Source: Flavobacterium amnicola (lineage in GTDB: Bacteria; Bacteroidota; Bacteroidia; Flavobacteriales; Flavobacteriaceae). Taken from it: a stretch of DNA of 64,000 nucleotides. The stretch is from contig NZ_SBKO01000001.1 of the NCBI RefSeq assembly GCF_004122165.1, positions 186,001 to 250,000 of the forward strand, written 5' to 3'. The translations under genes were made by a program, and so were the position numbers. The notes beneath the pieces were generated by a model, which had not been told where the DNA came from, searched no databases, and saw only the letters and a list, made by a program, of their open reading frames with translations. This document shows positions 1-9,333 of the stretch, one piece after another (within the stretch, counting starts at the first letter, position 1; each line of letters starts with the position of its first letter).

Positions 1-520
1 CCTCATTAACGATCAATTGAGAATAATCGAAAGTTTCATTGATGAATGCGTTTTGTTGCGACAAATATTGAATATAATTATCTAGCAACATGGCTACATC
101 AACATAGCCCGTTTGCAAGACTTGTCCAAAACCGAATGTAGACGTAATTGACTGATATTCTTTATGGATGATTTCTGTAGCTAAAAAAGGTGCTAAATTG
201 GGTTTGTCGGCCGCATGAAACCAATTGTTTTGCTCTTCGATAGAAGCAAATTTACGGTAGACAGGAATTGGAAAATCAAAAACTGTTGCAATTCTTTCGG
301 AAATGGTTTTATAAAAAGGCAATGCAAACTCTAATTGTTCTTTGGCTTTCCACACCTCACTGAAACGTTTTAAAATAACAGGATTGTACAAACCTCCGGC
401 AATACGAGATGAATTAGTAGAATAATTATCATACACTACAAATGATTTACCATTTTGCAGCGCTAACTCAGCAAAGGAAACACCTGCGATACCAGAACCA
501 ACAATAATATAATCAAGCAT
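1..520 (-). CDS. FAD-dependent oxidoreductase, N-terminal part (runs off window)
   Basis: Reading leftward from an ATG at 518-520 gives 173 codons open to the window edge. The N-terminus has a Rossmann dinucleotide signature (DYIIVGSGIAG), followed by a run typical of DAO-type FAD enzymes (SSRIAGGLYNPVILKRF). This is a flavoprotein oxidoreductase; the substrate cannot be told. The C-terminal two thirds lie outside the window. A terminator hairpin separates it from the gldKLMN genes upstream, so it is probably transcribed independently. Confidence 0.75.
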   Translation of the reverse strand, partial: MLDYIIVGSGIAGVSFAELALQNGKSFVVYDNYSTNSSRIAGGLYNPVILKRFSEVWKAKEQLEFALPFYKTISERIATVFDFPIPVYRKFASIEEQNNWFHAADKPNLAPFLATEIIHKEYQSITSTFGFGQVLQTGYVDVAMLLDNYIQYLSQQNAFINETFDYSQLIVNE

Positions 521-531
521 AGTACAAAAGT

Positions 532-564
532 AAAAAACTCTCACCGTAATGGTGAGAGTTTTTT
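532..564 (-). terminator. Intrinsic terminator after gldN
   Basis: A perfect 10-bp stem (536-545 with 551-560) has a 5-nt loop. It is flanked by an A run on the left and a T run on the right, so it can work in both directions. It lies 24 bases past the gldN stop. Confidence 0.85.
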
Positions 565-587
565 ATGAAATTGGAGAAATTAATTTT

Positions 588-1595
588 TTAATACGTCCAC
601 ATATCTTGTTCGAAGTTACGTACTTTTTCTTTTACTCTTTCAGACTCAAGTAATTGCATTAAAGAGTTGTCTTTTTTGTAATCCTTGATCTCTCTATCGT
701 TGTAAACGTTCTCTTCTTTGTAAGTTACCGCATTAAAACGACGTGAGTTTAAAAGGTGATCAAAACTAATTGGCATAGAAGAGTTTTTATCATTGAAAGC
801 TTTCCACTCATGTAATAGTTCACGAGCTCCTGGATAAAATATCCAGAACAAATCAACATATTCTTTTTCTTCTTTATCCATCGTATAAACGTCTGGAATA
901 ACAGGACAGATTCCTAAAATTCTATAACGTAAATCCGCTTGTCTTTTGTCGAAATACCAAAGACCTACCACTTTATAATCAGATACATCAATTGATGCTA
1001 AATCTGTTTTGTTGATATACTCTTCAGAAATTTTTCTTGAAGCAGGAATAGTATCAGTTTTCATCTTTCCTGTTTTCTGCTTCACCATTTTTTTCCCTTT
1101 CTTAACCATAGTGAATTCAGGTGTTTGAACTATTCTAGTTCTGAAAGCATCTGGATCTTCATTCATTTGCTCACGACCTGCATCTGTAGTATCGATTTTT
1201 GATAAAGAAGCATTGATATCTTTTAACGTCTTCTTTTCTCTGAAATAACTATCAGAATATACTTCTGTAATTTTTCCAGACTTGATTCCTTTTACAAGGA
1301 CATCGTATAAAGAACGTCTTTCGTTACCGATACTTGCTGTATCAATAGGGTAATATAAAGGAAAGTTAACTCTTTCATCAAGGTCAATAATTTCCCATGT
1401 TTTTTTAGACATTAAAACGTCACGGTCATCAATATAACCATATTCTAAAGGCTTATCGTTATCTTTAAGCAATTGTGCTTCCGATTTTTTACCAATATCA
1501 GTTGGCACTTTAGCATTTAGTAGATTTGATTGTGCAAAAGCTGTACTGCTTGCAAAAACAAATGTTGTAACTAAAAATAAATTTCTCCAATTCAT
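588..1595 (-). CDS. gldN: GldN, gliding motility / type IX secretion ring protein
   Basis: 335 aa with a cleavable signal peptide ending near AFAQ. It matches the GldN/PorN family in length and in the early segment YGYIDDRDVLMSKKTWEIID. In known systems GldN forms a periplasmic ring with the lipoprotein GldK at the outer membrane and is needed for secretion of T9SS cargo and for gliding. It is the last gene of the K-L-M-N series, 47 bases after gldM, and is followed by a strong terminator. Confidence 0.95.
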   Translation of the reverse strand: MNWRNLFLVTTFVFASSTAFAQSNLLNAKVPTDIGKKSEAQLLKDNDKPLEYGYIDDRDVLMSKKTWEIIDLDERVNFPLYYPIDTASIGNERRSLYDVLVKGIKSGKITEVYSDSYFREKKTLKDINASLSKIDTTDAGREQMNEDPDAFRTRIVQTPEFTMVKKGKKMVKQKTGKMKTDTIPASRKISEEYINKTDLASIDVSDYKVVGLWYFDKRQADLRYRILGICPVIPDVYTMDKEEKEYVDLFWIFYPGARELLHEWKAFNDKNSSMPISFDHLLNSRRFNAVTYKEENVYNDREIKDYKKDNSLMQLLESERVKEKVRNFEQDMWTY

Positions 1596-1642
1596 AATTT
1601 AATATTTGAGGCGTTTAAAATTTAAACGAAAATTTTATTTTT

Positions 1643-3169
1643 TTATTGTACCTCGTAAGTACAAGTTGAAACTCTCTTCGCTAACTGATCGATACCAGAG
1701 AAGTTTGCTTTAATTTCAGAAATAACTACTACGTCACCTCTTTGTGCTTTTTGGATTGCTGCTCTCGCTCTACCGTCCATTTTGCTACCAGAAACTACGA
1801 TTGTAGGTTGTCCAGGAACTTTAACGTTAAATTGAGTTACATTTACTGTTACTGGGAAATCGAAATCTTCCATTACAGCAGAAATAGTACATGCTTCCAA
1901 GTTAGATTTAGAACCTTTAGCAGAAACCTCTCCACGGATTTTTCCAGTTGGAGCTGGCAAACCTTTAATACGGAATGCTTTTTTATCGCTAACTACTTTT
2001 CCATCAGGTAATGTAGCACTTACGTTAATCATAACTTCACTTCCTGAACCTGGACGTAAAATATATTTACCATCTGTACCAGACATACCTACTGCAGAAG
2101 CTTTTACTTTGTTGTTTGCAACACCAGCAAAAGAAATTGTCATAGGGTTCGGTACTCCACGGTAAACTACATTCATTTTATCAGCAGAAATAGTAGCAGA
2201 ATTTGGACGAGGTACAACCACATAAGAACCTTCGAACTTTAAAGGAATGTTCTTTCCATCTTCTAAGAATGAAAATTGACCGTTAATTTTTTGCTCACCA
2301 ACACTTCCTGCGGTTAAAGAGATAACCGCTTGACCGTTTTCTAATCTACCAGGACCTTGGAAAGATGTTGGTTTTGTGTTTTCGTCATAACGACCTAAAA
2401 CTACTTTACCTTTAACAGTTTCTCCTTGGAAATAAGCATTTTTTTCTAAAACTACAATTGCTTGATAGTTACTGTAAGATGCAGCTTGCACGGCAGCTTT
2501 TCCTAAAGCAGCACTGATTACATCAGACTCTGCTTTTTTAGCATCATTTTGCCAAGCACTCAACTTCGCTAAAGACGCAATAGCTGGGAAACCTTTGAAA
2601 TGGTAGTTTAAATATTTATCTTTCAATCCTTCTTTGTTAGCAACATCAGATAAATCGAATTTCTTAGTTACCTCATTTAAGATAGCTGCATACTTTTTCT
2701 CATTACCTAAAGCGGCTTTCATTTCACTTTTGAACGTTTCAATAGCTGCTACAACTTCATTACCTCTCTTAGTATAACCTTCACCGGTAAACCAGCTGTT
2801 ATCTAAATTATCGGCTTTGTCCATTGCTTCATATGGCAATTTACCTTCTTCAGGTTCAACACCCGTTAAAACTTCTGCTTTTAACGTTTCAACGAAACTA
2901 TAGAATTTTTTTGTAGCTGCTTCTACTTTATGAGCTGTAGCTGCTGCAACGGCGAATTCACCTTTTGCTTCAGTTGCTTTAGTATCTAAAGCCATCATCA
3001 TTTGCTCATTTGTAGCTTTTGCTGATGAATTAGCTCCTTCGAACTTTTCGTTCATCAAACCAAAAGCAGATAATACTTCTTTTGACATGTTCATTGCCAA
3101 CATCGCGATGAAAACCAAGTACATTAGGTTAATCATCTTCTGTCTAGGGGTTAATTTTCCTCCTGCCAT
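1643..3169 (-). CDS. gldM: GldM, T9SS/gliding motor periplasmic shaft
   Basis: 508 aa. The N-terminus is a short cytoplasmic stretch and a single transmembrane helix (NLMYLVFIAMLAMNM), followed by a long periplasmic region. This is the GldM/PorM architecture, in which a dimer is inserted in the GldL ring and spans the periplasm to the GldKN ring. Together GldL and GldM form the proton-driven rotary motor of type IX secretion and gliding. It sits 53 bases after gldL. Length and order match the family. Confidence 0.96.
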   Translation of the reverse strand: MAGGKLTPRQKMINLMYLVFIAMLAMNMSKEVLSAFGLMNEKFEGANSSAKATNEQMMMALDTKATEAKGEFAVAAATAHKVEAATKKFYSFVETLKAEVLTGVEPEEGKLPYEAMDKADNLDNSWFTGEGYTKRGNEVVAAIETFKSEMKAALGNEKKYAAILNEVTKKFDLSDVANKEGLKDKYLNYHFKGFPAIASLAKLSAWQNDAKKAESDVISAALGKAAVQAASYSNYQAIVVLEKNAYFQGETVKGKVVLGRYDENTKPTSFQGPGRLENGQAVISLTAGSVGEQKINGQFSFLEDGKNIPLKFEGSYVVVPRPNSATISADKMNVVYRGVPNPMTISFAGVANNKVKASAVGMSGTDGKYILRPGSGSEVMINVSATLPDGKVVSDKKAFRIKGLPAPTGKIRGEVSAKGSKSNLEACTISAVMEDFDFPVTVNVTQFNVKVPGQPTIVVSGSKMDGRARAAIQKAQRGDVVVISEIKANFSGIDQLAKRVSTCTYEVQ

Positions 3170-3222
3170 TTTTTTTTAATTAGTTTTTGTTATTAAAATA
3201 AATTTTAGTTTAGAAAAACTAA

Positions 3223-3867
3223 TTATCCTCTGTTACTCATTGCAGAAAGCATACCACCATAAACATTGTTTAATGAAGCAATGTTAGATGTCATCGATTG
3301 CATTTGCTCTTTTAATTTAGCAGCATTTTCAGCAATTTCTTTATTTGCTTCTGCATTACGAGCAGCGCTATCTAATTGTACTTTATATAAGCTGTTTAAA
3401 GACTCCATTGAAGCAGCAGCTGCCATCATTTCTTCAGCATATTTCTTTTGTCCTGCCATAGCATCTACAGTTGGAGAAATACTTTTTGCAGCACCTTCGA
3501 AGTTTTTAATACTATTCCCTAAGCTAGACATTAACTCACCGTCAATTTTAGCTTCTTTAAGCATAGCATCTAATTTTTGAGATAATAATCCTTGTGCATC
3601 TTTAGGATCTTCTTTTGCTTTTTTAGCACTTGGGTTACCACCTGCTAATTCTGGGTAAACTAATGCCCAATCCAATTCTTTTGCAGGCTCTTCAAATGCT
3701 GAAATTGCGAAAATCGCTGCCTCCGTTATTAACCCTATAGTTAACATCACAGTACCTGTTAAAGGTCCAAATTCAAAGTGAGCAATTTTGAATAATGCTC
3801 CGATAATAACTACTGCCGCTCCCATACCGTAAGCGAAATTCATAACTTTTGGTGATAATAATGCCAT
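3223..3867 (-). CDS. gldL: GldL, T9SS/gliding motor proton-channel subunit
   Basis: 214 aa. Two transmembrane helices lie in the first 60 residues, and a cytoplasmic alpha-helical tail rich in Ala, Glu and Lys follows. The second helix carries Glu49 (GLITEAAIFAIS), the acidic residue that in Flavobacterium GldL is thought to couple proton flow to rotation. It lies between gldK and gldM in the conserved order. Confidence 0.96.
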   Translation of the reverse strand: MALLSPKVMNFAYGMGAAVVIIGALFKIAHFEFGPLTGTVMLTIGLITEAAIFAISAFEEPAKELDWALVYPELAGGNPSAKKAKEDPKDAQGLLSQKLDAMLKEAKIDGELMSSLGNSIKNFEGAAKSISPTVDAMAGQKKYAEEMMAAAASMESLNSLYKVQLDSAARNAEANKEIAENAAKLKEQMQSMTSNIASLNNVYGGMLSAMSNRG

Positions 3868-3915
3868 AATAATAAAATTTAGTTAAGTTAATATAATAAT
3901 AATTGTTTGGTTTTT

Positions 3916-5310
3916 TTATTTTCCTGCGTTACCAGTTACATCAGTACCCATATAATCTTGGATAGTTCTGAAACCGATATAACTTCTTGCTGAATCTGCA
4001 TATTCGAAATCACGAGTACTTACTTGTAGGTAATAAGCAACGTCTTTCCAAGAACCACCACGTATTACTTTACGCATGTTCTTTTGATCAGATACATTTG
4101 GATTCATTGTTGAAACAAATTCGTAAGCAGTTGGATCGTAAGCTGAATCCGTCCACTCTGAAACGTTACCTGCCATGTTATATAAGTTATAATCATTTGG
4201 CTCATAAGCATCTGCTTCTACTGTATATAAAGCTTGGTCAGCTGCATAATCTCCACGAACTGGTTTGAAGTTTGCTAAATAACATCCTCTGTCATTTTTA
4301 GCATAAGGACCACCCCATGGGAAAGTTCCTGATTCTAAACCACCACGAGCCGCATATTCCCATTCTGCTTCCGTTGGAAGTCTGTAGGTGTTGATGAAAT
4401 CTTGGTGACGTCTTTTTCTTTCTGCATTGTGGTATAATGTTCTCCAAGCACAAAATGCTTTCGCTTGTTTCCAAGTTACCCCAACTACTGGATAATCAGC
4501 ATATGCTTGGTGCCAGAAATAATCATTATGCATTGGCTCATTATAAGAATAAGCGAAATCTTTAATCCAAACTGTTGTATCAGGATAGATTTTTTGTTTT
4601 TCTTTTCTGATAAACTCTTTACGTTTTCCAACTTTAGCTTTAGCTGCAGCTTGAATATCCATCCAAGAGTAACGGAATTCTAATTTATTCACATCAATAG
4701 TTCTCAAACCATTATATGCTTCTTCAACTGGAATATACATAGAATCCATAACCTCTGTATAGTTAGCATCAGGATATTGACTTGTATTCCATTTAAGATT
4801 TACTTTTTTATTCAATTTTCTACCTGCATATGGATCATCTCCTGAACCCATGCTATAGTAATTGTCATACATATACTTATCGTACACACTCATTTTTGTA
4901 GTATCCGCATCTTTGAAAGCGTAGTCATTAATGCTACCACCTTTTTTAGACGACTTTCCACTAGCGTCTGCAGGAGCACCTAACTCGTCAGCAGCAATAG
5001 CCAATTTAGTTCTTACAATAGAGTCTCTTACCCAGTACACAAACTGTCTGTACTCACTATTTGTGATTTCTGTTTCATCCATGTAAAATGAACGTACAGT
5101 AACTGTTTTAGTAGGCGCATCTTGCACATTAGCTAAATCATCATCTGATTTACCCATGATAAATGCCCCGCCTGGGACTAAAGTCATACCATAAGGTTTC
5201 TCTGGGTGCCAAGCTTTACCTTTCACACCTACAAGTTGCCCTTTGTCACTTGATCCTCCACAGCCGTATAAAAACGAAACCAGTACTGCTAATAAAATGA
5301 ACTTCTTCAT
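3916..5310 (-). CDS. gldK: GldK, outer-membrane lipoprotein of the T9SS/gliding ring
   Basis: 464 aa from the ATG at 5310. An upstream in-frame ATG at 5337 would add nine residues before a good lipoprotein signal, so the inner start is preferred. The lipobox is FLYGC near residue 17. The body is a formylglycine-generating-enzyme (FGE-sulfatase) fold, recognisable by RLPTEAEWEYAARGG and the C-terminal IRGGSWKD and YIGFRTI segments. In this family the fold is structural, not catalytic. GldK forms a ring with GldN under the outer membrane. It is the first gene of the gldKLMN series, 48 bases ahead of gldL, and has a promoter-like site upstream. Confidence 0.96.
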   Translation of the reverse strand: MKKFILLAVLVSFLYGCGGSSDKGQLVGVKGKAWHPEKPYGMTLVPGGAFIMGKSDDDLANVQDAPTKTVTVRSFYMDETEITNSEYRQFVYWVRDSIVRTKLAIAADELGAPADASGKSSKKGGSINDYAFKDADTTKMSVYDKYMYDNYYSMGSGDDPYAGRKLNKKVNLKWNTSQYPDANYTEVMDSMYIPVEEAYNGLRTIDVNKLEFRYSWMDIQAAAKAKVGKRKEFIRKEKQKIYPDTTVWIKDFAYSYNEPMHNDYFWHQAYADYPVVGVTWKQAKAFCAWRTLYHNAERKRRHQDFINTYRLPTEAEWEYAARGGLESGTFPWGGPYAKNDRGCYLANFKPVRGDYAADQALYTVEADAYEPNDYNLYNMAGNVSEWTDSAYDPTAYEFVSTMNPNVSDQKNMRKVIRGGSWKDVAYYLQVSTRDFEYADSARSYIGFRTIQDYMGTDVTGNAGK

Positions 5311-5352
5311 ATAAATTTGGGTTATGTATGTATTCATATAGTTTTAAGGGCG

Positions 5353-5383
5353 TAAACCTATTTATTTATTTTCTAAAAAACAA
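5353..5383 (-). promoter_or_regulatory. Putative gldK promoter (Bacteroidota type)
   Basis: On the minus strand a TTG (5381-5383) is followed after 20 bases by TAGGTTTA (5353-5360), which matches 7 of 8 bases of the TAnnTTTG -7 element. The predicted start would give a 5' leader of roughly 35 nt before the gldK ATG at 5310. Confidence 0.5.
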
Positions 5384-5457
5384 TTTTTTTGCTAAAAAAA
5401 CCTTAAAAAAATTTAATTAGCTTGATTTGCCCTATTTTAAAATTACAATTTGTTACT

Positions 5458-6603
5458 TTATATTATATCTTTTCGTTGTGCTTTCCACCATCTTTCCGGA
5501 ACTAGCCCTTTACATGCTTCTAAATAATCATCATGAGTGCAAGGCAACAACGTAGTTTTATTTAATTTATTATTCAAACTCGATAAAAAACTTATTTCTA
5601 TCCACCAACGTTCTGTTTTATTACTTTTATAAAAGATCAATTCATCTTCTAAAGTCACAATATATTTGATGTATTCTTCTTTGGTTCCGAAAGGATATTC
5701 GTTTGATCTGAAATGGAATCCTTCAATAAAATACCATAATATTTGCGCAATTAATACTTTTTCACTTGGTGCAAAACTAGTATTGAAAACACCGAAACTC
5801 GTCACTTTATCACTTATTCCGGCGTAACGGGCAAGTGCACAAATTTCCTTTCCATTAAAACCATTAGGCGTAAATTTACTAAAATTTCCCGAATCTGAGG
5901 ACTTAACCGACAATAAATCTATGGAAACCAAATCGGCATCACGCAAAACAGGTTCTGTAATGGCTGGATTATTACAAACTTCTCCCAAACGATAGGCATC
6001 GAAATATAATTTCTCTATTAAATCGATCTCTTCTTGTGAATTATAATACGTCTGATACCCAATATTACTGTAGTTGAATAAATTATTGGGCTCTTCGACT
6101 ATCATTTTCGTTAGAAACGAATCGGACGCCACACTATTTTCTTTGGCAAAATCGAATTTACTATCGATAGAAACTACATTCGCCATTTGTTCCAATTGAT
6201 CATAGGCGCGATACATCGCATAGGTTAAATCTTGAGAACCCCCAATTACAACAGGAATGATTTTATTTTTCACCAAATGAGCCACCGCGTTTTTCAAGAC
6301 ATAATAGGTGTCTTCAATATCATTCCCAGCAACTACATCTCCTAAATCAACAATTTGCGCATTCCAATTTCCAGGAAACAAGGCGTAAAATTCTTTACGA
6401 ATAAAACTCAAATCTACGGCTTCATTATTTTTACCTGCGCCTCTGTCTTCCAAAACTCCAATAATAGCAATTTTTGCAGATTCTAATTTTGGAAAATCAG
6501 TCTCCGTATGAAACACAGTTTTCTGCCCCAAGGTTTGCGAAGACAAACTTTGAATATACTGAATTACATCTGCAGAAACAGGTTGAAAAAAATCAAAAAC
6601 CAT
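5458..6603 (-). CDS. Arginase/formimidoylglutamase-fold protein with degenerate metal site
   Basis: 381 aa, of the ureohydrolase (arginase/agmatinase/formimidoylglutamase) fold by overall pattern. The three signature motifs are recognisable but altered. GGxH is GGSQD at residues 121-125 (His to Gln). DAHxD is DSKFD at 147-151 (His to Lys). The SxDxD motif reads SIDLL at 227-231 (second Asp to Leu). Three of the six usual Mn ligands are therefore missing, so I infer it does not catalyse ureohydrolysis. It starts 3 bases after the topA stop, so the two are very probably cotranscribed, and it lies just upstream of gldK. Databases are likely to label it formimidoylglutamase; I would treat that name as a fold label only. 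Confidence 0.8.
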   Translation of the reverse strand: MVFDFFQPVSADVIQYIQSLSSQTLGQKTVFHTETDFPKLESAKIAIIGVLEDRGAGKNNEAVDLSFIRKEFYALFPGNWNAQIVDLGDVVAGNDIEDTYYVLKNAVAHLVKNKIIPVVIGGSQDLTYAMYRAYDQLEQMANVVSIDSKFDFAKENSVASDSFLTKMIVEEPNNLFNYSNIGYQTYYNSQEEIDLIEKLYFDAYRLGEVCNNPAITEPVLRDADLVSIDLLSVKSSDSGNFSKFTPNGFNGKEICALARYAGISDKVTSFGVFNTSFAPSEKVLIAQILWYFIEGFHFRSNEYPFGTKEEYIKYIVTLEDELIFYKSNKTERWWIEISFLSSLNNKLNKTTLLPCTHDDYLEACKGLVPERWWKAQRKDII

Positions 6604-6606
6604 GTC

Positions 6607-9123
6607 TTACTTCTTTTTTACTGGTGCTTTTTTAGTTGTAGCTTTCTTCGCCGCAGGTTTTTTCGCTGCTGTTTTTTTAGCTGGCGTTTTGGCTTCAATC
6701 ATTTCTTTAACCTTTTCTAAAGTCAATTTTGAAGCATCAATATCTTTGTTCAATTCGATTTTGATTTTCCCTTTGGTGATCACCGAACGGCCCCAGCGTG
6801 CTTTTTCCACTTTGATGCCTTCTTCTTCCCAATGATGCACCACCTTATCGATATCTTTTTGGATTTTATCTTCAATCAATTCGACTAAATCCGATTGAGA
6901 TAAATTATCAAAATTATATTTCTTACTCACATTGATAAAAATGCCATTCCATTTGATGAAAGGCCCGAAACGTCCTACCCCCTTTTGAATGTCCATACTT
7001 TTGTATTGACCTATAGGCGCGTCTGCTTGATTTTTCTCCTCAATTAACTCTTGCGCTCTTTCCAAAGTCACATCCAAAGGCTCTTCTCCTTTTGGCAAGG
7101 AAATAAAAGTTTTACCGAAACGAACATAGGGCCCAAAACGACCATTGCTCACTTCCACTTCTTCTCCTTTATATATCCCTAAATTTTTAGGTAGTAAAAA
7201 TAAGTTCAGTGCATCTTCTAAATTAACCGTGCTTATATTTTGTTCGGCACGAAGACTTGCAAATTGTTTGTTTTCATCATCGGCTTCTCCAATTTGCACC
7301 ATCGGTCCAAATTTTCCCAAACGAACTGAAACTTGTTTGCCTGATTTCGGGTCAATTCCCAGAATTCGTTCTCCACTTTCACGGTCGGCATTTTTTTCTA
7401 CATCTTGAACATTGGGATGGAAATGACTGTAAAAATCATTCATCATCTTGGCCCATTGCATATTTCCTTCTGCAATTTCGTCAAAATCTTGCTCTACTTT
7501 TGCGGTGAAGTTATAATCTAAAATCGTTTCAAAGTTTTTTACCAAGAAATCATTAACGATAATTCCGATATCGGTCGGCACTAATTTTCCTTTGTCGGAA
7601 CCAACATTTTCAGTTAAAACTTGCGAAGTAACTTCCGCATTTTTCAACACTATCTGATTGTATTTTCTTTCCTGTCCTTCAAAGTTTCCTTTTTCTACAT
7701 AATTTCTATTAATAATCGTAGAAATCGTTGGTGCATAAGTTGAGGGACGACCAATTCCTAATTCCTCTAATTTCTTCACTAAAGAAGCTTCGGTATATCG
7801 TGCAGCAGCTCTCGAAAAACGTTCGGTTGCTGTGATGTAATTATTTTTTAAATTTTCATTTACTTTTAATGCAGGCAGCATTCCTTCTTCTTGCTCGTCT
7901 TCGTCATCGTGTCCTTCTAAATACACTTTTAGAAATCCTTCGAATTTGATTACTTCACCAGTTGCCGTAAATGTTTCCTTATGATTATTGGCCTCAATTT
8001 TAACATTGGTACGCTCCAATTGTGCGTCGCTCATTTGAGAAGCCAGCGTTCTTTTCCAAATCAAATCATACAAACGTGCTTGATCTCTATCGATATCTAC
8101 CGTATGACGCGACATATCAGTAGGACGAATCGCTTCGTGAGCTTCTTGCGCTCCTTTAGATTTGGTATTAAAACTTCTTGGTTTGCTAAATTCAGCACCG
8201 TAATAACTTGTAATTTCAGCTTGCGCTGCTGCCATTGCTTCTTGAGAAAGGTTCACACTATCGGTTCTCATATAAGTAATAAGTCCCGCTTCGTATAAAC
8301 GTTGGGCAATTTGCATCGTAATTCCTACCGGCAAATACAATTTACGAGCCGCTTCCTGTTGTAAAGTTGAAGTGGTAAAAGGTGCTGCAGGAGATTTTTT
8401 AGTCGGTTTTGTTTCCAAATCACCAACTTTATAGGTAGAACCAATATTTTGTTTTAGGAAATTTTCAGCTTCTGTTTTGGAAACAAAGTTTTTAGGCAAT
8501 TTTGCTTTGAATGATTTTCCGGCCTCGTTTACAAATTCGGCAGTAATACTATACGACGCTTCCGCTTTGAAATTTTGAATTTCACGTTCACGCTCCACAA
8601 TCAAACGCACCGAAACCGATTGCACACGGCCAGCCGACAATCCTCCTTTAACTTTTTTCCAAAGTACTGGAGACAATTCATATCCAACCAATCGATCTAA
8701 CACACGACGTGCTTGCTGTGCATCGACCAAATTATAGTTAATTCCTCTCGGGTTTTCAATTGCTTTTTGAATCGCCGATTTGGTAATTTCATGAAAAACA
8801 ATACGTTTGGTTTTATTTGGATCTAATTTTAATTCTTCCGCCAAGTGCCAAGAAATAGCCTCTCCCTCGCGGTCCTCATCGGAAGCCAACCAAACCATTT
8901 CGGCAGATTTAGACAAGTCTTTCAATTTTTTCACCAATGCTTTTTTATCGGCAGAAACTTCATATTTAGGCTTGAAGTTATTCGCTACATCTACTCCAAT
9001 CTCCTTTGACGGTAAATCGGCAATATGACCATAACTCGATTCTACTTGATAGTCTTTCCCTAAAAATTTCTCGATAGTTTTCGCCTTTGCAGGTGACTCA
9101 ACGATGACTAAATTCTTTGCCAT
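6607..9123 (-). CDS. topA: DNA topoisomerase I (type IA)
   Basis: 838 aa from the ATG at 9123 (MAKNLVIVESP). The longer open frame to 9207 adds a low-complexity stretch and is rejected as start. The TOPRIM domain has catalytic Glu9 and the acidic ASDEDREGE motif near residues 80-88. The active-site Tyr is about residue 284 in GLITYMRTDS. C-terminal GRFGPYV-type repeats replace Cys4 zinc ribbons; no such cysteines are visible. The protein ends in a Lys/Ala/Pro-rich histone-H1-like tail of roughly 30 residues, presumably for non-specific DNA binding. It relaxes negative supercoils. Confidence 0.97.
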   Translation of the reverse strand: MAKNLVIVESPAKAKTIEKFLGKDYQVESSYGHIADLPSKEIGVDVANNFKPKYEVSADKKALVKKLKDLSKSAEMVWLASDEDREGEAISWHLAEELKLDPNKTKRIVFHEITKSAIQKAIENPRGINYNLVDAQQARRVLDRLVGYELSPVLWKKVKGGLSAGRVQSVSVRLIVEREREIQNFKAEASYSITAEFVNEAGKSFKAKLPKNFVSKTEAENFLKQNIGSTYKVGDLETKPTKKSPAAPFTTSTLQQEAARKLYLPVGITMQIAQRLYEAGLITYMRTDSVNLSQEAMAAAQAEITSYYGAEFSKPRSFNTKSKGAQEAHEAIRPTDMSRHTVDIDRDQARLYDLIWKRTLASQMSDAQLERTNVKIEANNHKETFTATGEVIKFEGFLKVYLEGHDDEDEQEEGMLPALKVNENLKNNYITATERFSRAAARYTEASLVKKLEELGIGRPSTYAPTISTIINRNYVEKGNFEGQERKYNQIVLKNAEVTSQVLTENVGSDKGKLVPTDIGIIVNDFLVKNFETILDYNFTAKVEQDFDEIAEGNMQWAKMMNDFYSHFHPNVQDVEKNADRESGERILGIDPKSGKQVSVRLGKFGPMVQIGEADDENKQFASLRAEQNISTVNLEDALNLFLLPKNLGIYKGEEVEVSNGRFGPYVRFGKTFISLPKGEEPLDVTLERAQELIEEKNQADAPIGQYKSMDIQKGVGRFGPFIKWNGIFINVSKKYNFDNLSQSDLVELIEDKIQKDIDKVVHHWEEEGIKVEKARWGRSVITKGKIKIELNKDIDASKLTLEKVKEMIEAKTPAKKTAAKKPAAKKATTKKAPVKKK

Positions 9124-9143
9124 TTGTATTTTTGTTTGTTCGG

Positions 9144-9151
9144 CAAAAGTA
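9144..9151 (-). promoter_or_regulatory. -7 element upstream of topA
   Basis: The minus strand reads TACTTTTG, a full match to TAnnTTTG, 20 bases before the topA ATG. No convincing TTG -33 element is visible at the expected distance. Confidence 0.45.
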
Positions 9152-9264
9152 GATTTTTTTTTTAAATATTGAATTTTTGTTTTCTTTTTTAAGTTGAACG
9201 GAAACATTTCACCGATTTATACCTTAATATATATACACTAAAAAATAATAATTTGTTAAACAAA

Positions 9265-9281
9265 TCTGACATCTTGTCAGA
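9265..9281. repeat. Inverted repeat upstream of miaB
   Basis: Six-base arms TCTGAC / GTCAGA are separated by 5 nt. The right arm overlaps the TTG that would serve as the miaB -33 element, so a protein binding here could control miaB. The arm sequence recurs as the core of the larger inverted repeat ahead of groES. Confidence 0.5.
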
Positions 9282-9305
9282 AAAACATTTTTAGTATTAT
9301 ATTTG
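9274..9305 (+). promoter_or_regulatory. Putative miaB promoter
   Basis: TTG at 9274-9276 is followed after 21 bases by TATATTTG (9298-9305), a full match to the TAnnTTTG -7 element. The miaB ATG lies 28 bases downstream. Confidence 0.6.
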
Positions 9306-9333
9306 CAGACATTTTTAGACGCAAAGGCAAAAC

